A stretch of DNA of 41,970 nt. It comes from Sphingomonas sp. CFBP 8760 (GTDB taxonomy: Bacteria; Pseudomonadota; Alphaproteobacteria; Sphingomonadales; Sphingomonadaceae). This document shows positions 33,151 to 41,470 of this stretch, piece after piece. The notes under the pieces are model-generated. The model was not told the origin of the DNA. It saw only the letters and a program-made list of their open reading frames with translations, and did no database searches. Position 1 is the first letter of the stretch, and the number at the start of each line of letters is the position of its first letter. The stretch is taken from contig NZ_JACYUG010000002.1 of assembly GCF_014841615.1 (NCBI RefSeq), positions 188,643 to 230,612 of the forward strand, given 5' to 3'. Position numbers and translations under genes: made by a program.

Positions 33151-34109
33151 GCGGATGCCTTCCCGGTCCGTGCTTCGGCCATCACCGCGGCGAGCGTCCG
33201 CTCGACCAGTGGGACCTTGAATGCGTTGTCGGCGGTGGGCTTCGCGCCCGCCAGCAGCCGGCCGGCGACGGCGCGCGAGCCTTGCGGCATCGCCGGTTCC
33301 GCCGCCTCCACCCGCCATGGCTTGTGCGCGACGCCGCCGACCGCGACGCGGCCGGTGCCGTCACGCTGGATCACGGCCGCGACCGAGACGAGCGCGAAGG
33401 CGTAGGAGGCGCGGTCACGGACCTTGTGATAGAAATGCTGGCCGCCGATCGGCTTGGGCAGGGTGACGGCGGTGATCAGTTCGCCGGGCGCCAGCGCGGT
33501 TTCGATGTGCGGCGTGGTGCCGGGCAGGCGGTGGAAATCGGCGATCGGGATCGTCCGGGCCTGGCCCGCCGGGTTCACCGTCTCCACCTTCGCGTCCAGT
33601 ACCCGCATCGCGACCGCCATATCGCCCGGATAGGTCGCGATGCACGCATCGCTGCCGCCGATCACCGCGAGCTGGCGGCTGTACCCGCCAATCGCCGCGC
33701 AGCCGGACCCCGGCTTGCGCTTGTTGCACGCCATGTTGGTGTCGTAGAAATACGGGCAGCGGGTACGCTGGAGCAGGTTGCCCGCCGTCGTCGCCTTGTT
33801 GCGCAACTGCCCCGACGCCCCTGCGACGATGGCGCGGCTCAGCACGCCATAATCGCGGCGGACGCGCTGATCGGCGGCAAGGTCGGTGTTGCTGACCAGC
33901 GCCCCGATGCGCAGCCCGCCATCGGCGGTCGGTGCGATGGTGTCGAGGCCGAGCCCGTTCACGTCGACCAGATGGGCCGGTGCCTCGATCTCCAGTTTCA
34001 TCAGGTCGAGCAGGTTGGTGCCGCCGGCGATGAACTTCAAGTTCGGCCGGGCGGCGGCAGAGGCCGCTGCCGCGGGGGAGGTGGCGCGTTCGTAGGTGAA
34101 GGGCTTCAT
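33147..34109 (-). CDS. paoB: FAD subunit with [4Fe-4S] motif, PaoB-like
   Basis: A 320-residue FAD-binding subunit of a molybdenum hydroxylase. FAD contacts are [14 protein letters not shown] and [18 protein letters not shown]. Unlike ordinary xanthine dehydrogenase subunits it has the extra loop of PaoB, with cysteines C118, C128, C137 and C156 ([29 protein letters not shown]), which in E. coli PaoB hold a [4Fe-4S] cluster. It passes electrons from the iron-sulphur subunit to its acceptor. Both ends overlap neighbours by four bases (ATGA), giving a tightly coupled operon. The match to PaoB in the cluster loop is what decides the call over a generic CoxM/CutM protein. Confidence 0.92.
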   Translation of the reverse strand: MKPFTYERATSPAAAASAAARPNLKFIAGGTNLLDLMKLEIEAPAHLVDVNGLGLDTIAPTADGGLRIGALVSNTDLAADQRVRRDYGVLSRAIVAGASGQLRNKATTAGNLLQRTRCPYFYDTNMACNKRKPGSGCAAIGGYSRQLAVIGGSDACIATYPGDMAVAMRVLDAKVETVNPAGQARTIPIADFHRLPGTTPHIETALAPGELITAVTLPKPIGGQHFYHKVRDRASYAFALVSVAAVIQRDGTGRVAVGGVAHKPWRVEAAEPAMPQGSRAVAGRLLAGAKPTADNAFKVPLVERTLAAVMAEARTGKASA

Positions 34110-34744
34110 GCGCGGGCTCCCGCCACATCGGTCATCGCATCGACGATATTGGAATAGGCGCCGCACCGGCAGATGTTGCCGCTCATCCGCTCGCGCATCT
34201 CGTCCCCGGTCGCCTGTGGCCGGGCCGTCAGGTCGGGGGTGACGTGGCTGGGGACGCCGGCCTTGATCTCGTTCAGCGTCGCCACGGCGGAACAGATCTG
34301 GCCGGGGGTGCAATAGCCGCACTGATAGCCGTCATGCTTCACGAAGGCGGCCTGCATCGGGTGCAGCTTGTCGGGCGTGCCCAGCCCCTCGATCGTGGTG
34401 ATCGCATCGCCTTCATGCATCACCGCGAGGCTGAGGCAGGAATTGATCCGCTTGCCATCGACCAGCACGGTGCAGGCGCCGCACTGGCCATGGTCGCACC
34501 CCTTCTTGGTGCCGGTGAGGTGGAGATGCTCACGCAGCGCATCGAGCAGCGTGGTCCGGGTGTCGACCTCCAGCGTGCGACGGGCGCCGTTGACCCGAAG
34601 ATCGACCTTCATCATCGTCGGTGCGGGCTGGGAAGGGGGCGTCTGCGCCTGGGCGGGAAGGGCGGTCAGCGCCGCCGACGCCGCCCCGCCCACCAGAATA
34701 CCGCGCCGGCTGATCGCCGCTTCGCCGGAATCGTCCGTCATCAT
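34106..34744 (-). CDS. paoA: [2Fe-2S] subunit with Tat signal, PaoA-like
   Basis: A ~212-residue iron-sulphur subunit. A twin-arginine signal ([23 protein letters not shown]) shows that the complex is exported folded to the periplasm, as for E. coli PaoABC. Plant-type [2Fe-2S] ligands C83, C88, C91 and C103 ([19 protein letters not shown]) are followed by the helical-cluster ligands C142, C145, C192 and C194 ([20 protein letters not shown]). The start is one of two adjacent ATGs (34744, 34741) just after AGGA; the longer frame from 34804 has no ribosome site. First gene of the paoABC operon; a Fur-like dyad sits 136 bases upstream. No paoD (XdhC-type maturation factor) is in the window. Confidence 0.92.
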   Translation of the reverse strand: MMTDDSGEAAISRRGILVGGAASAALTALPAQAQTPPSQPAPTMMKVDLRVNGARRTLEVDTRTTLLDALREHLHLTGTKKGCDHGQCGACTVLVDGKRINSCLSLAVMHEGDAITTIEGLGTPDKLHPMQAAFVKHDGYQCGYCTPGQICSAVATLNEIKAGVPSHVTPDLTARPQATGDEMRERMSGNICRCGAYSNIVDAMTDVAGARA

Positions 34745-34879
34745 TCTTTCCTCGCCGGCCGTCACCCCCGGTCGCGGGGGCGTGGGCGCGTTCGCCTGTG
34801 TCATGGAGATGCCGACGGTATCGTCGTCGGTTATCCGATCGACACGCTCAACGCATGGCGGGGCGGGGGTGGTTCCTGA

Positions 34880-34894
34880 TGCAAGTTATTCTCA
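34880..34894. promoter_or_regulatory. Fur-like 7-1-7 element upstream of paoA
   Basis: TGCAAGTTATTCTCA agrees with the E. coli-type Fur 7-1-7 consensus at 10 of 14 positions and shares the TGCnAnTnAnTnnCA skeleton with the site at 37143-37157. It lies between the iron cassette's last gene and paoA, so if real it would link paoABC, rich in Fe-S clusters, to iron supply. Confidence 0.3.
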
Positions 34895-34907
34895 CCGGGA
34901 TCGGCGC

Positions 34908-35243
34908 CTAAAGGTGATGTTCCCGACGCAGACGGCGCAGCAGCGCGGGGGCGGGGCGGGTCAGCAATTGCCGCAGCGGACGCAGGATCATCATCGCGTC
35001 GAGCGACAGCGCCAGCACCACGATCACCGCACCCAGCGAGGCGCCACCGATCACGCGGACCCATCGCTCCCCGGTCAGCGGCGTGCCGCAGCGGAACAGC
35101 GCCAGTGCGAGGATCGCGGCGGCGGCAAGACGCAACACGCGAACCTGACGGGGATTGGGCACCCCCGCCTCCCGCCGGAAGCGGAACGAGGCAGCGGCCA
35201 GCAGCAGCCAGGCGATCGCGGCGAGCAGCGCGGTTTCAAGCAT
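34908..35243 (-). CDS. DUF3325-like small membrane protein
   Basis: A 111-residue protein with about three to four membrane segments (ETALLAAIAWLLLAAASF; VLRLAAAAILALALFRCG; VIGGASLGAVIVVLALSL). Its size, hydropathy, and the RQVRVLR / LTGERWVR pattern fit the small proteins of the DUF3325 type that follow PepSY genes in iron-uptake clusters; I recognise it mainly from context. The ATG overlaps the last eight bases of the PepSY gene (ATGCTTGA), so it is translationally coupled. The last gene of the three-gene minus-strand unit that diverges from the siderophore receptor. Function not established; probably a partner of the PepSY membrane protein. Confidence 0.65.
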   Translation of the reverse strand: MLETALLAAIAWLLLAAASFRFRREAGVPNPRQVRVLRLAAAAILALALFRCGTPLTGERWVRVIGGASLGAVIVVLALSLDAMMILRPLRQLLTRPAPALLRRLRREHHL

Positions 35244-36774
35244 CGACCAATACCTTCGAACGGCGGGAAACGGGGAGACGCGGCGGGCGACCGGCACGGC
35301 GCGCGGCGATGCCCAGCAGCAACGCGATCGCCAGCATCGCGATGTCGAAGCCGGCGAACGTCCAGTCGCCCGCCGCCAGCGACCACGGCAATCCCCGCGC
35401 CGTCGTCAGCAGGTTGACCACGGGGACGGCGGCGAAGGCGAGCGCGCCGATCGCGAACCCCTCGGCCCAGGCGCGGCGGGCGGGACGCAGCAGTTGCAGC
35501 AGCGCGACCCCGCCCCATGTCCAGAACATCGCCTGCACTTCCAGATCGGCGCGCCCGGCCAGATCGGCGGGGATCAGCCGGTTCGCGAGGAAGAACGCCG
35601 CCATGCCGATCGGCAGCCCGGCGACGACCGCGATATTGAGCCGCTCGACCAGTCGCAGGCCGAAGAACGGCGCGACGCCGGGGCGACGGCGGGCGGTGGT
35701 CCACAGCAGCAGGCCGGTGCCGACCATCGCCGCGCCGGTCGCGCCCAGCAGGAACAATGTCCAGCGCAGCGCCGGCCCCGCGAACTGCGCGATGTGCAAA
35801 CCGAGCATCACGCCGGTGGTGGCGAGGGCCGGCCCCGGATCGGGCGACTGCGTAATCACCTGTCCGGTCGCGCCGGCATAGGTGACCGAGGCTCCCCGCG
35901 CATCAAGCGAGGCGCTGGGGTGGCGGGCGACGGTGACGGTCGCGGCCCGGTCACCGGGATGGCGGATGACGACGCGGGTGGCGTCGGCGCCCCAGCGCCG
36001 TTCGGCGGCGGCGACCAGCGGGCCGACCGGCACCAGCGGTGCGGGCGTACCGCTCGCCTCCGCGTCGGCGGGCAGGCCATAGGCGGCCTGCGCGAAGTCG
36101 AGCGGCTTGGCATAGTTCGCGGCGATCGGCCACGGCATGTACATCACCACCAGCGTGATGAGCCCGGTATAGGTGACGACCGCATGATAGGGCAGCGCCA
36201 GCACCGCCGATACGTTGTGCGCGTCGAGCCAGCTGCGCTGCCCCTTGTTCCAGCGTAGCGTGAAGAAATCGGCGAAGATGCGCTTGTGCGTGACCACGCC
36301 CGAAATGATCGCGCCGAGCATGAACAGTCCGCACAGCCCCGCCAGCCAGCGCCCCCAGGGATAGGGCAGCTGAAGCTGGAAATGGAACCGGTAGAAATGC
36401 TCGCCCCCGCGCGTGTCGCGGGCGGCGATCGGATCGCCGGTCCGGGGGTCGAGTTGCAGTTCGCCGCGCGGGCGGGGCGGGGCCTTGGGATTGGGCTGTT
36501 CGAACACGCGGGTGATGCCGGTGCGCGCGTCGGGCAGATAGATGTACCATTGCACGTCGTCCGCGCCGACCGTCTGCAGATGCGCGACGGCGGCGGTGGC
36601 GGCCTGTGCGGTGGTGACGCTGCGCACGGGCAGTTCGGGCTGCATCCAGCGGGTGATCTCCGGCCGGAAATAGCTGGCGGTGCCGGTCAGGAACATCGCG
36701 AACAGGATCCAGCCGGCCAGCAGCCCCAGCCAGCCGTGGATCCAGGCCATGTTCTGGCGCAGCGATCCGGTCAC
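35236..36774 (-). CDS. PepSY-associated TM protein (siderophore-iron reductase type)
   Basis: A 512-residue inner-membrane protein. The first membrane helix (WIHGWLGLLAGWILFAMFLTGTASYF) is the hallmark of the PepSY_TM family, followed by a large periplasmic loop with PepSY-like segments (ITRVFEQPNPKAPPRP, GDPIAARDTRGGEHFYRFH), then further helices (GLCGLFMLGAIISGVVTH, LPYHAVVTYTGLITLVVMY). Relatives such as FoxB and FegB help remove iron from imported siderophores, probably by reduction. It starts at GTG 36774, which overlaps the DUF3649 gene stop (GTGA). Several His residues in helices could bind haem. The role is inferred from family and position next to the receptor. Confidence 0.88.
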   Translation of the reverse strand: MTGSLRQNMAWIHGWLGLLAGWILFAMFLTGTASYFRPEITRWMQPELPVRSVTTAQAATAAVAHLQTVGADDVQWYIYLPDARTGITRVFEQPNPKAPPRPRGELQLDPRTGDPIAARDTRGGEHFYRFHFQLQLPYPWGRWLAGLCGLFMLGAIISGVVTHKRIFADFFTLRWNKGQRSWLDAHNVSAVLALPYHAVVTYTGLITLVVMYMPWPIAANYAKPLDFAQAAYGLPADAEASGTPAPLVPVGPLVAAAERRWGADATRVVIRHPGDRAATVTVARHPSASLDARGASVTYAGATGQVITQSPDPGPALATTGVMLGLHIAQFAGPALRWTLFLLGATGAAMVGTGLLLWTTARRRPGVAPFFGLRLVERLNIAVVAGLPIGMAAFFLANRLIPADLAGRADLEVQAMFWTWGGVALLQLLRPARRAWAEGFAIGALAFAAVPVVNLLTTARGLPWSLAAGDWTFAGFDIAMLAIALLLGIAARRAGRPPRLPVSRRSKVLVDA

Positions 36775-37094
36775 GGCCGCACGCCCAGCAGCCAGAGCAG
36801 CCCGCCACCGGTCAGCGCGATCCCCCACACCGCCGCCAGCACGCGCGCCAACCGGCCTTCGTGGAAGCACCACAGCCCGATCACCGCGTAGAACAGGAAC
36901 GACAGCGTCATGCCCCATGCGGTGGCCTCCGCCCGGTCGCCCGGCAGCAACCGGGCGATCAGCGTCGCCAGCACCGCCGCGGCGGCATAGCCCCCCACCA
37001 GCGCGGTGACGCAGCGTGCCGCCATCGCCCCGCCGCGCCACGGCAGGCGGGCGGTTCGGGGGGCGGGCTGCGGTCGCTGCCGGTCGATAAACAT
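36771..37094 (-). CDS. DUF3649-like small membrane protein of the iron cassette
   Basis: A 107-residue protein with about three membrane segments; the pattern GGYAAAAVLATLIARLLPGDRAEATAWGMTLSFLFYAVIGLWCF is that of DUF3649 proteins, which precede PepSY genes in iron-uptake clusters. ATG with AGAGG eleven bases upstream. It is the first gene of the DUF3649-PepSY-DUF3325 unit, whose frames all overlap (4 and 8 bases), and it faces the TonB receptor across an 87-base promoter region containing a Fur-like dyad. Its function is not established; iron-linked regulation and assembly with the PepSY protein are inference. Confidence 0.78.
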   Translation of the reverse strand: MFIDRQRPQPAPRTARLPWRGGAMAARCVTALVGGYAAAAVLATLIARLLPGDRAEATAWGMTLSFLFYAVIGLWCFHEGRLARVLAAVWGIALTGGGLLWLLGVRP

Positions 37095-37141
37095 TACGTT
37101 ATGAGCCTCTTGCCCGGATGACGATCTCCCTTTAGCGGCTG

Positions 37142-37158
37142 TTGCGACTGACTAGCAA
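37142..37158. promoter_or_regulatory. Fur-like dyad in the divergent iron promoter
   Basis: TTGCGACTGACTAGCAA is an odd-centred dyad with six of eight base pairs matched (TTGC ... GCAA outer arms). It lies midway between the divergent TonB receptor and DUF3649 genes, the expected place for an iron repressor. Alphaproteobacterial Fur-type sites I know have TGC...GCA arms like these. Confidence 0.5.
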
Positions 37159-37181
37159 TATCGAATCTCGGGGTTGACGAC

Positions 37182-39452
37182 ATGTGTACAGGATGGGCAG
37201 CGATGCTGTGGGGGACGATGCTGGCCGGCATCGCGGCGCCGGCCATGGCGGAACCCGTCGCCGACCGGATCGTGACGGCCGACGACGAGGCGCAGCGCGG
37301 CGACGAGATCGTCGTCAACGGCGAACGGGTGAAGCGCACCGCCGAGACGGGCAGCAAGACCGCCACCCCGCTGATTGCGCTGCCGCAATCGGTGACGGTG
37401 ATCGACGAGACGGAGCTGCTGCGCCGCAACGCGCTGTCGATCAACCAGGCGCTGGGCTATGTCGCCGGGGTTTCCCCCAACCAGCGCGGCAACGTGGCGA
37501 CGCGGTACGACCAGCTGTACATCCGCGGCTTCACCCCCGGTGTCTACATGGACGGGATGCGGTTGCTGGGCGGCCCCTATTCCAGCCCGCAGATCGATTT
37601 CCATCTCGTCGAGCGGGTCGACGTCATCAAGGGGCCGGCATCGGTCCTCTACGGCAATTCGACCCCGGGTGGCCTCGTCAATCTGGTCAGCAAGACGCCC
37701 TATGCCGAAGCCGGCGGACGGATCGAGCTGGCCGGCGGGAGTTTCGACCTGCTGCGCACCGCGATCGACGTGAACCAGCCGCTCGACCGTGACGGCAAGT
37801 TCCTGTTCCGCGTGATCGCCGGGGCGGAACGGTCCGACGGCTTTATCGCGCGTACCGGCAACCGCCGCTATTATGCGCGGCCGATGCTGACCTTCGCCCC
37901 GGATGACCGGACCGACATCACGCTGATCCTGAACTATCAGCGCGATCCGGAGGCGGCGTCGTACAGCGGCGTGCCCGTCTATGGTTCCGCACTGCCCAAC
38001 CCGTTCGGCGAACTGCCGCGCGACCTGAACGTGTCGGAGCCCGCCTACGAGGCGTTCGACCGCAAGCAGAAATCCGCCACCCTGCTGTTCCGGCGCCAGC
38101 TGAACGATGCGCTGACCTGGACCACCAATGCCCGCTACCTCGACATTGATCTGCATTACCGGCAGATTTATCTGTCGTTCGCGGCGAACGCCAATCTGGA
38201 TGCGGCCGGCAACACCAACCTGTTGCGGATCAGCCGTGGCGGCGGTGGCGCCGACGAGTCGTTCCGCACGATCACGCTCGACAACCGCATCGCGGCGGCG
38301 TTCGCCACCGGCCCGGTCGGGCACACGGTGATCGCCGGGGTCGACTGGCAGAACAATCAGGGGCGCAACACGCAGGCGTTCGCCACCGGGCTGACGGGCA
38401 ATCCCCGCATCCCCGATCTGGACCTGTTCAACCCCGTCTATGGCCTGTCGCTGCCGACCAGCGATCTCGGCCGGTTCGCCGGCGTAGCGCGCAATTTCCG
38501 CAAGATCGATCAGGTCGGCGTCTATGCGCAGGACCAGATCAAGCTGGGCGGCCTGAACCTGATCGCAAGCGGCCGGTACGACTGGTACACGCAGGTCACC
38601 CAGAACCTGAACCTGGCGCCGGGCAATGCCGCGGCGGTGACGCGCCTGTCGCAGACCGCCTTCACGGGCCGGCTGGGCGCCCTGTACGAAATCGGTTTCG
38701 GGCTGGCGCCGTTCGTCAGCTATTCCGAAAGTTTCGAGCCGCAGACCGGCACCGGGTTCGACGGATCGGCCTTCGTACCGGTCAGCGGTCGCCAGTACGA
38801 GGCGGGGCTGAAGTTCCAGCCACGCGGCACCAACGCGCTGTTCACTTTCTCCGCCTTCGACCTGCGGCGGCAGAACGTGCCGGTCGGCGATCCCAACAAT
38901 GTCGGATTCTCGGTTCAGGTCGGCGAGGTGAAGGTGCGCGGGCTGGAACTGGACGGGCGCGGCGATCTGGCGCCCGGCCTGTCGCTCAGCGTGGCGGGGA
39001 CGTACACCGATCCGCTGACGACGCGGGGCAATCCGCGCGTCGGCACGGGCGACCAGCTGGCGGGCGTCACCGGCACCCGTCCGCTCGGCATTCCGAAATG
39101 GAGCGCGTCCAGCTTCATCGCTTATGACCTGAAACAAGTGGCGACCGGGGCGTTGGGCGGCCTCAACCTCGGGGCCGGCGTCCGCTATGTCGGCAAATCC
39201 GATGGCACCGCGCAGACCGTCGTGGCGCGGCAGTTGATTACGCAGCGGTTCAGTTCCCCGGGGTTCACGCTGGTCGATGCGGTCGCCGGTTATGATTTTG
39301 GCGCGCTCGACCCGCGCTGGCAGGGGCTGTCGCTGTCGGTCAACGCCGCCAACCTGCTGAACAAGCGGCATATCGCCAGCTGTTTCTTCAACAACAGCTG
39401 CTATTTCGGCGAATCGCGCACGGTGGTCGGGACGCTGCGCTACAACTGGTGA
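37182..39452 (+). CDS. TonB-dependent siderophore receptor
   Basis: A 756-residue outer-membrane receptor. The plug follows DEIVVNGERVKRTAETGSK, with LPQSVTVIDETELLRRN, YIRGFTPGVYMDGMRLLGG and VERVDVIKGPASVLYGNSTPGG; the 22-strand barrel ends LNKRHIASCFFNNSCYFG...LRYNW with the terminal aromatic and the CxxxxxC pair seen in FhuE/FegA-like ferric-siderophore receptors. It imports iron-siderophore complexes with TonB energy; no biosynthesis genes are present, so the ligand is probably a xenosiderophore. The ATG at 37182 gives an export signal (MCTGWAAMLWGTMLAGIAAPAMA) without a basic residue; ATG 37203, with AGGA nine bases upstream, is the alternative. Neighbouring genes on the other strand supply the inner-membrane steps. 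Confidence 0.95.
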   Translation: MCTGWAAMLWGTMLAGIAAPAMAEPVADRIVTADDEAQRGDEIVVNGERVKRTAETGSKTATPLIALPQSVTVIDETELLRRNALSINQALGYVAGVSPNQRGNVATRYDQLYIRGFTPGVYMDGMRLLGGPYSSPQIDFHLVERVDVIKGPASVLYGNSTPGGLVNLVSKTPYAEAGGRIELAGGSFDLLRTAIDVNQPLDRDGKFLFRVIAGAERSDGFIARTGNRRYYARPMLTFAPDDRTDITLILNYQRDPEAASYSGVPVYGSALPNPFGELPRDLNVSEPAYEAFDRKQKSATLLFRRQLNDALTWTTNARYLDIDLHYRQIYLSFAANANLDAAGNTNLLRISRGGGGADESFRTITLDNRIAAAFATGPVGHTVIAGVDWQNNQGRNTQAFATGLTGNPRIPDLDLFNPVYGLSLPTSDLGRFAGVARNFRKIDQVGVYAQDQIKLGGLNLIASGRYDWYTQVTQNLNLAPGNAAAVTRLSQTAFTGRLGALYEIGFGLAPFVSYSESFEPQTGTGFDGSAFVPVSGRQYEAGLKFQPRGTNALFTFSAFDLRRQNVPVGDPNNVGFSVQVGEVKVRGLELDGRGDLAPGLSLSVAGTYTDPLTTRGNPRVGTGDQLAGVTGTRPLGIPKWSASSFIAYDLKQVATGALGGLNLGAGVRYVGKSDGTAQTVVARQLITQRFSSPGFTLVDAVAGYDFGALDPRWQGLSLSVNAANLLNKRHIASCFFNNSCYFGESRTVVGTLRYNW

Positions 39453-39461
39453 CGGGGTAGC

Positions 39462-40208
39462 CTATCCCCGCCAGTCGCCGGCCGCCGCCATCCATAGCGA
39501 CACGGCGGCGGCGGCGGCGGTGTCGGCGCGCAGGATGCGGGGGCCGAGCGTGATCGCCGTCGCCGACCCATGCGCCCGGATCAGGGCACGCTCCTCGTCG
39601 TCGAACCCGCCTTCGGGGCCGATCAGGATCGCCGCCGGTCCGGCATGGGCGCGCATCGCGTCGAACGCGGGCGCACCGCCGGTCTCGTCGGCGAAGAACA
39701 GCGCGCGCGCTGCCGGCCATTCGCGCAGCAACGCAGGCAGCTTCACCGGATCGGCCAGATCGGTCAGGGCGGTGCGGTCGCACTGTTCCGCCGCCTCGAT
39801 CAGGTGGGCACGCAGGCGGTCGGCATTGGGCTTGTCGACGATCGTCCGCCGCGTGATGACCGGCACGAGCCGGGCGACGCCCAGTTCGCACGCCTTCTCC
39901 GCCAGCCAGTCGACCCGGCCCTTCTTCAGCGGCGCGGCGCACAGCCACAGGTCGGGCACCGGCTCGCGTTCCCGCAACAGGCTGATGATATCCAGCGTCA
40001 GGTCGCGTTTGCCGGCGGCCATGACGGTGGCGAGCCATTCGCCGGTCCGGTCGTCGAACAGCTTCACCGGATCGCCGGGCTTCGCCCGCATCACCGTGGC
40101 CAGGTAATGGGCGGGCGGACCATCGAGCGTGATCGGACCGGTGGCGAGCGGCCGGTCGACGAACAGGCGCGGCGTCGATTGCGGCGGCCAGGCGGGGGTG
40201 GCGGGCAG
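39462..40208 (-). CDS. rsmE: 16S rRNA (uracil-1498-N3)-methyltransferase
   Basis: A ~248-residue SPOUT methyltransferase that methylates U1498 of 16S rRNA. Features are PQSTPRLFVDRPL at the N-terminal PUA-like domain, LKKGRVDWLAEKACELGV, and the knot motifs AAILIGPEGGFDDEE and ITLGPRILRADTAAAAAV, which bind S-adenosylmethionine. No ATG lies upstream of the domain. A GTG at 40265 would overlap the preceding gene by 46 bases without a ribosome site. Instead AGGAG (40217-40221), which overlaps that gene's TAG stop, is eight bases before an in-frame CTG at 40208; I use that as start. It converges on the receptor gene with a 9-base gap. Confidence 0.94.
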   Translation of the reverse strand: MPATPAWPPQSTPRLFVDRPLATGPITLDGPPAHYLATVMRAKPGDPVKLFDDRTGEWLATVMAAGKRDLTLDIISLLREREPVPDLWLCAAPLKKGRVDWLAEKACELGVARLVPVITRRTIVDKPNADRLRAHLIEAAEQCDRTALTDLADPVKLPALLREWPAARALFFADETGGAPAFDAMRAHAGPAAILIGPEGGFDDEERALIRAHGSATAITLGPRILRADTAAAAAVSLWMAAAGDWRG

Positions 40209-40219
40209 GGCTGGAACTC

Positions 40220-40438
40220 CTATCGGTGCGGGCGACGACGCCACAGGCGGCGCAACACGAACCACGCGGTGATGGCGACGGCGGCGGCCAGCAGCACGCC
40301 ACCCGCGACGACCCCGGCGACCCGGAAGATCGCCCAGAACAGCGCCTCCACGAAACGGCCGACCGCGACCGACAGGCCGATCATGGGTGGTGGCGCCGTG
40401 TCATCGGCATGGGATAGCGCGGTCGGCGCCCGCGTCAT
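40220..40438 (-). CDS. Small single-pass membrane protein upstream of rsmE
   Basis: A 72-residue protein with one strong hydrophobic helix (ALFWAIFRVAGVVAGGVLLAAAVAITAWFVL) and a very basic tail (RRLWRRRPHR), predicting a cytoplasmic C-terminus. I do not recognise its family. ATG 40438 follows GGGGGAA at good spacing; the upstream ATG at 40486 would overlap the divergent ubiA start. It precedes rsmE on the minus strand and its stop codon overlaps the likely rsmE ribosome-binding site, so the two are translationally coupled. No function can be assigned. Confidence 0.6.
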   Translation of the reverse strand: MTRAPTALSHADDTAPPPMIGLSVAVGRFVEALFWAIFRVAGVVAGGVLLAAAVAITAWFVLRRLWRRRPHR

Positions 40439-40478
40439 AGCGGTTCCCCCGATGGCATCGTCGCGATAGGGCGGGGCC

Positions 40479-41384
40479 ATGACCACAATCGTTCCCGACA
40501 GCGAGCATCGCGGGCTCGTCGCGCGGCTGCCGCGTACCGTGCAGGGGCTGGTGCTGCTGGCGCGGCTCGACCGGCCGATCGGCTGGTGGCTGCTGTTCTG
40601 GCCGGGGGCCTGGGGCGTGGCGCTGGCCGGTGGCGCGATCCGGCGGTGGGATTTGATCCTGTGGATATTGCTCGGCTCGATCGCGATGCGCGGCGCGGGC
40701 TGCGTCTACAACGATATCGTCGACCGCGATCTCGACGCGCAGGTCGCCCGCACCGCCGCGCGGCCGATCCCCAGCGGTATGGTATCGACGAAGACGGCGT
40801 GGACATGGCTGGTGGTGCTGAGCCTGATCGGGCTGGCCGTGCTGGTGCAGTTGCATGGGCTGGCCGCGATGGTGGCGCTGGCCAGCCTCGCCCCGGTGGC
40901 GGCCTATCCGTTCATGAAGCGGATCACCTGGTGGCCGCAGGCATGGCTGGGTCTGGTCTTTTCATGGGCGGCGCTGGTCGGGTGGAGCGAGACGGCGGGC
41001 GATCTGTCCGCGCCGATGTGGTGGCTCTATGCCGGCAGCATCGCCTGGGTGATCGGATACGACACGATCTACGCGTTGCAGGACCGCGAAGACGACGCCC
41101 TGATCGGCGTGCGATCGTCCGCGCTGCGGATGGGCCGCCATGTGCGGGGCGGGGTGGCGGCCTTCTATGCGGCGGCGGTGGTGTTGTGGGGCATCGCGAT
41201 CTGGGGCGTGCGGGCCGATCCGCTGGCGCTCGTCGCGCTGTTGCCGGCGGCGGCGCATCTGGCGTGGCAGGTCGCGACGCTGCGGCCCGAAGACGGCGCG
41301 GGCGCCCTGGCCCGCTTTCGCGCGAACCGGATGACGGGGCTGTTGCTGTTCCTCGCCTTCGCGGTGGTCGGAACGGCGGGCTGA
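40479..41384 (+). CDS. ubiA: 4-Hydroxybenzoate polyprenyltransferase
   Basis: A 301-residue integral membrane prenyltransferase that attaches the isoprenoid tail to 4-hydroxybenzoate in ubiquinone synthesis. The two aspartate-rich motifs are intact: N78-D79..D82...D86 (NDIVDRDLD) followed by ARTAARPIPSG, and D195...D202...D206 (GYDTIYALQDREDD). About eight to nine membrane helices. ATG preceded by an AGGGCGGGG ribosome site. It is divergent from the small membrane protein and rsmE, with a 40-base gap. Length and motifs fit the standard UbiA; a haem O synthase would have a different second motif. Confidence 0.96.
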   Translation: MTTIVPDSEHRGLVARLPRTVQGLVLLARLDRPIGWWLLFWPGAWGVALAGGAIRRWDLILWILLGSIAMRGAGCVYNDIVDRDLDAQVARTAARPIPSGMVSTKTAWTWLVVLSLIGLAVLVQLHGLAAMVALASLAPVAAYPFMKRITWWPQAWLGLVFSWAALVGWSETAGDLSAPMWWLYAGSIAWVIGYDTIYALQDREDDALIGVRSSALRMGRHVRGGVAAFYAAAVVLWGIAIWGVRADPLALVALLPAAAHLAWQVATLRPEDGAGALARFRANRMTGLLLFLAFAVVGTAG

Positions 41385-41470
41385 CGACCGGGTATCGTTC
41401 ATCGCCGCGAAACCTTTGGCCCGACCGCGCATTGGCGACGACGAACCCCGTCATATCGTCAGGTCGCGTC

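Noticed and set aside
34855..34911. 18-residue plus-strand ORF in the paoA-DUF3325 gap
   Set aside because: No ribosome site, overlaps the DUF3325 stop on the other strand, and leads nowhere; chance frame.
37152..39371. 739-codon open frame antisense to the TonB receptor
   Set aside because: No domain; receptor motifs from plug to terminal Trp are intact on the plus strand.
41366..41417. GGAAC ... CGTT downstream of ubiA as a stress promoter
   Set aside because: Spacer is 21 bases, beyond the 16-17 expected.
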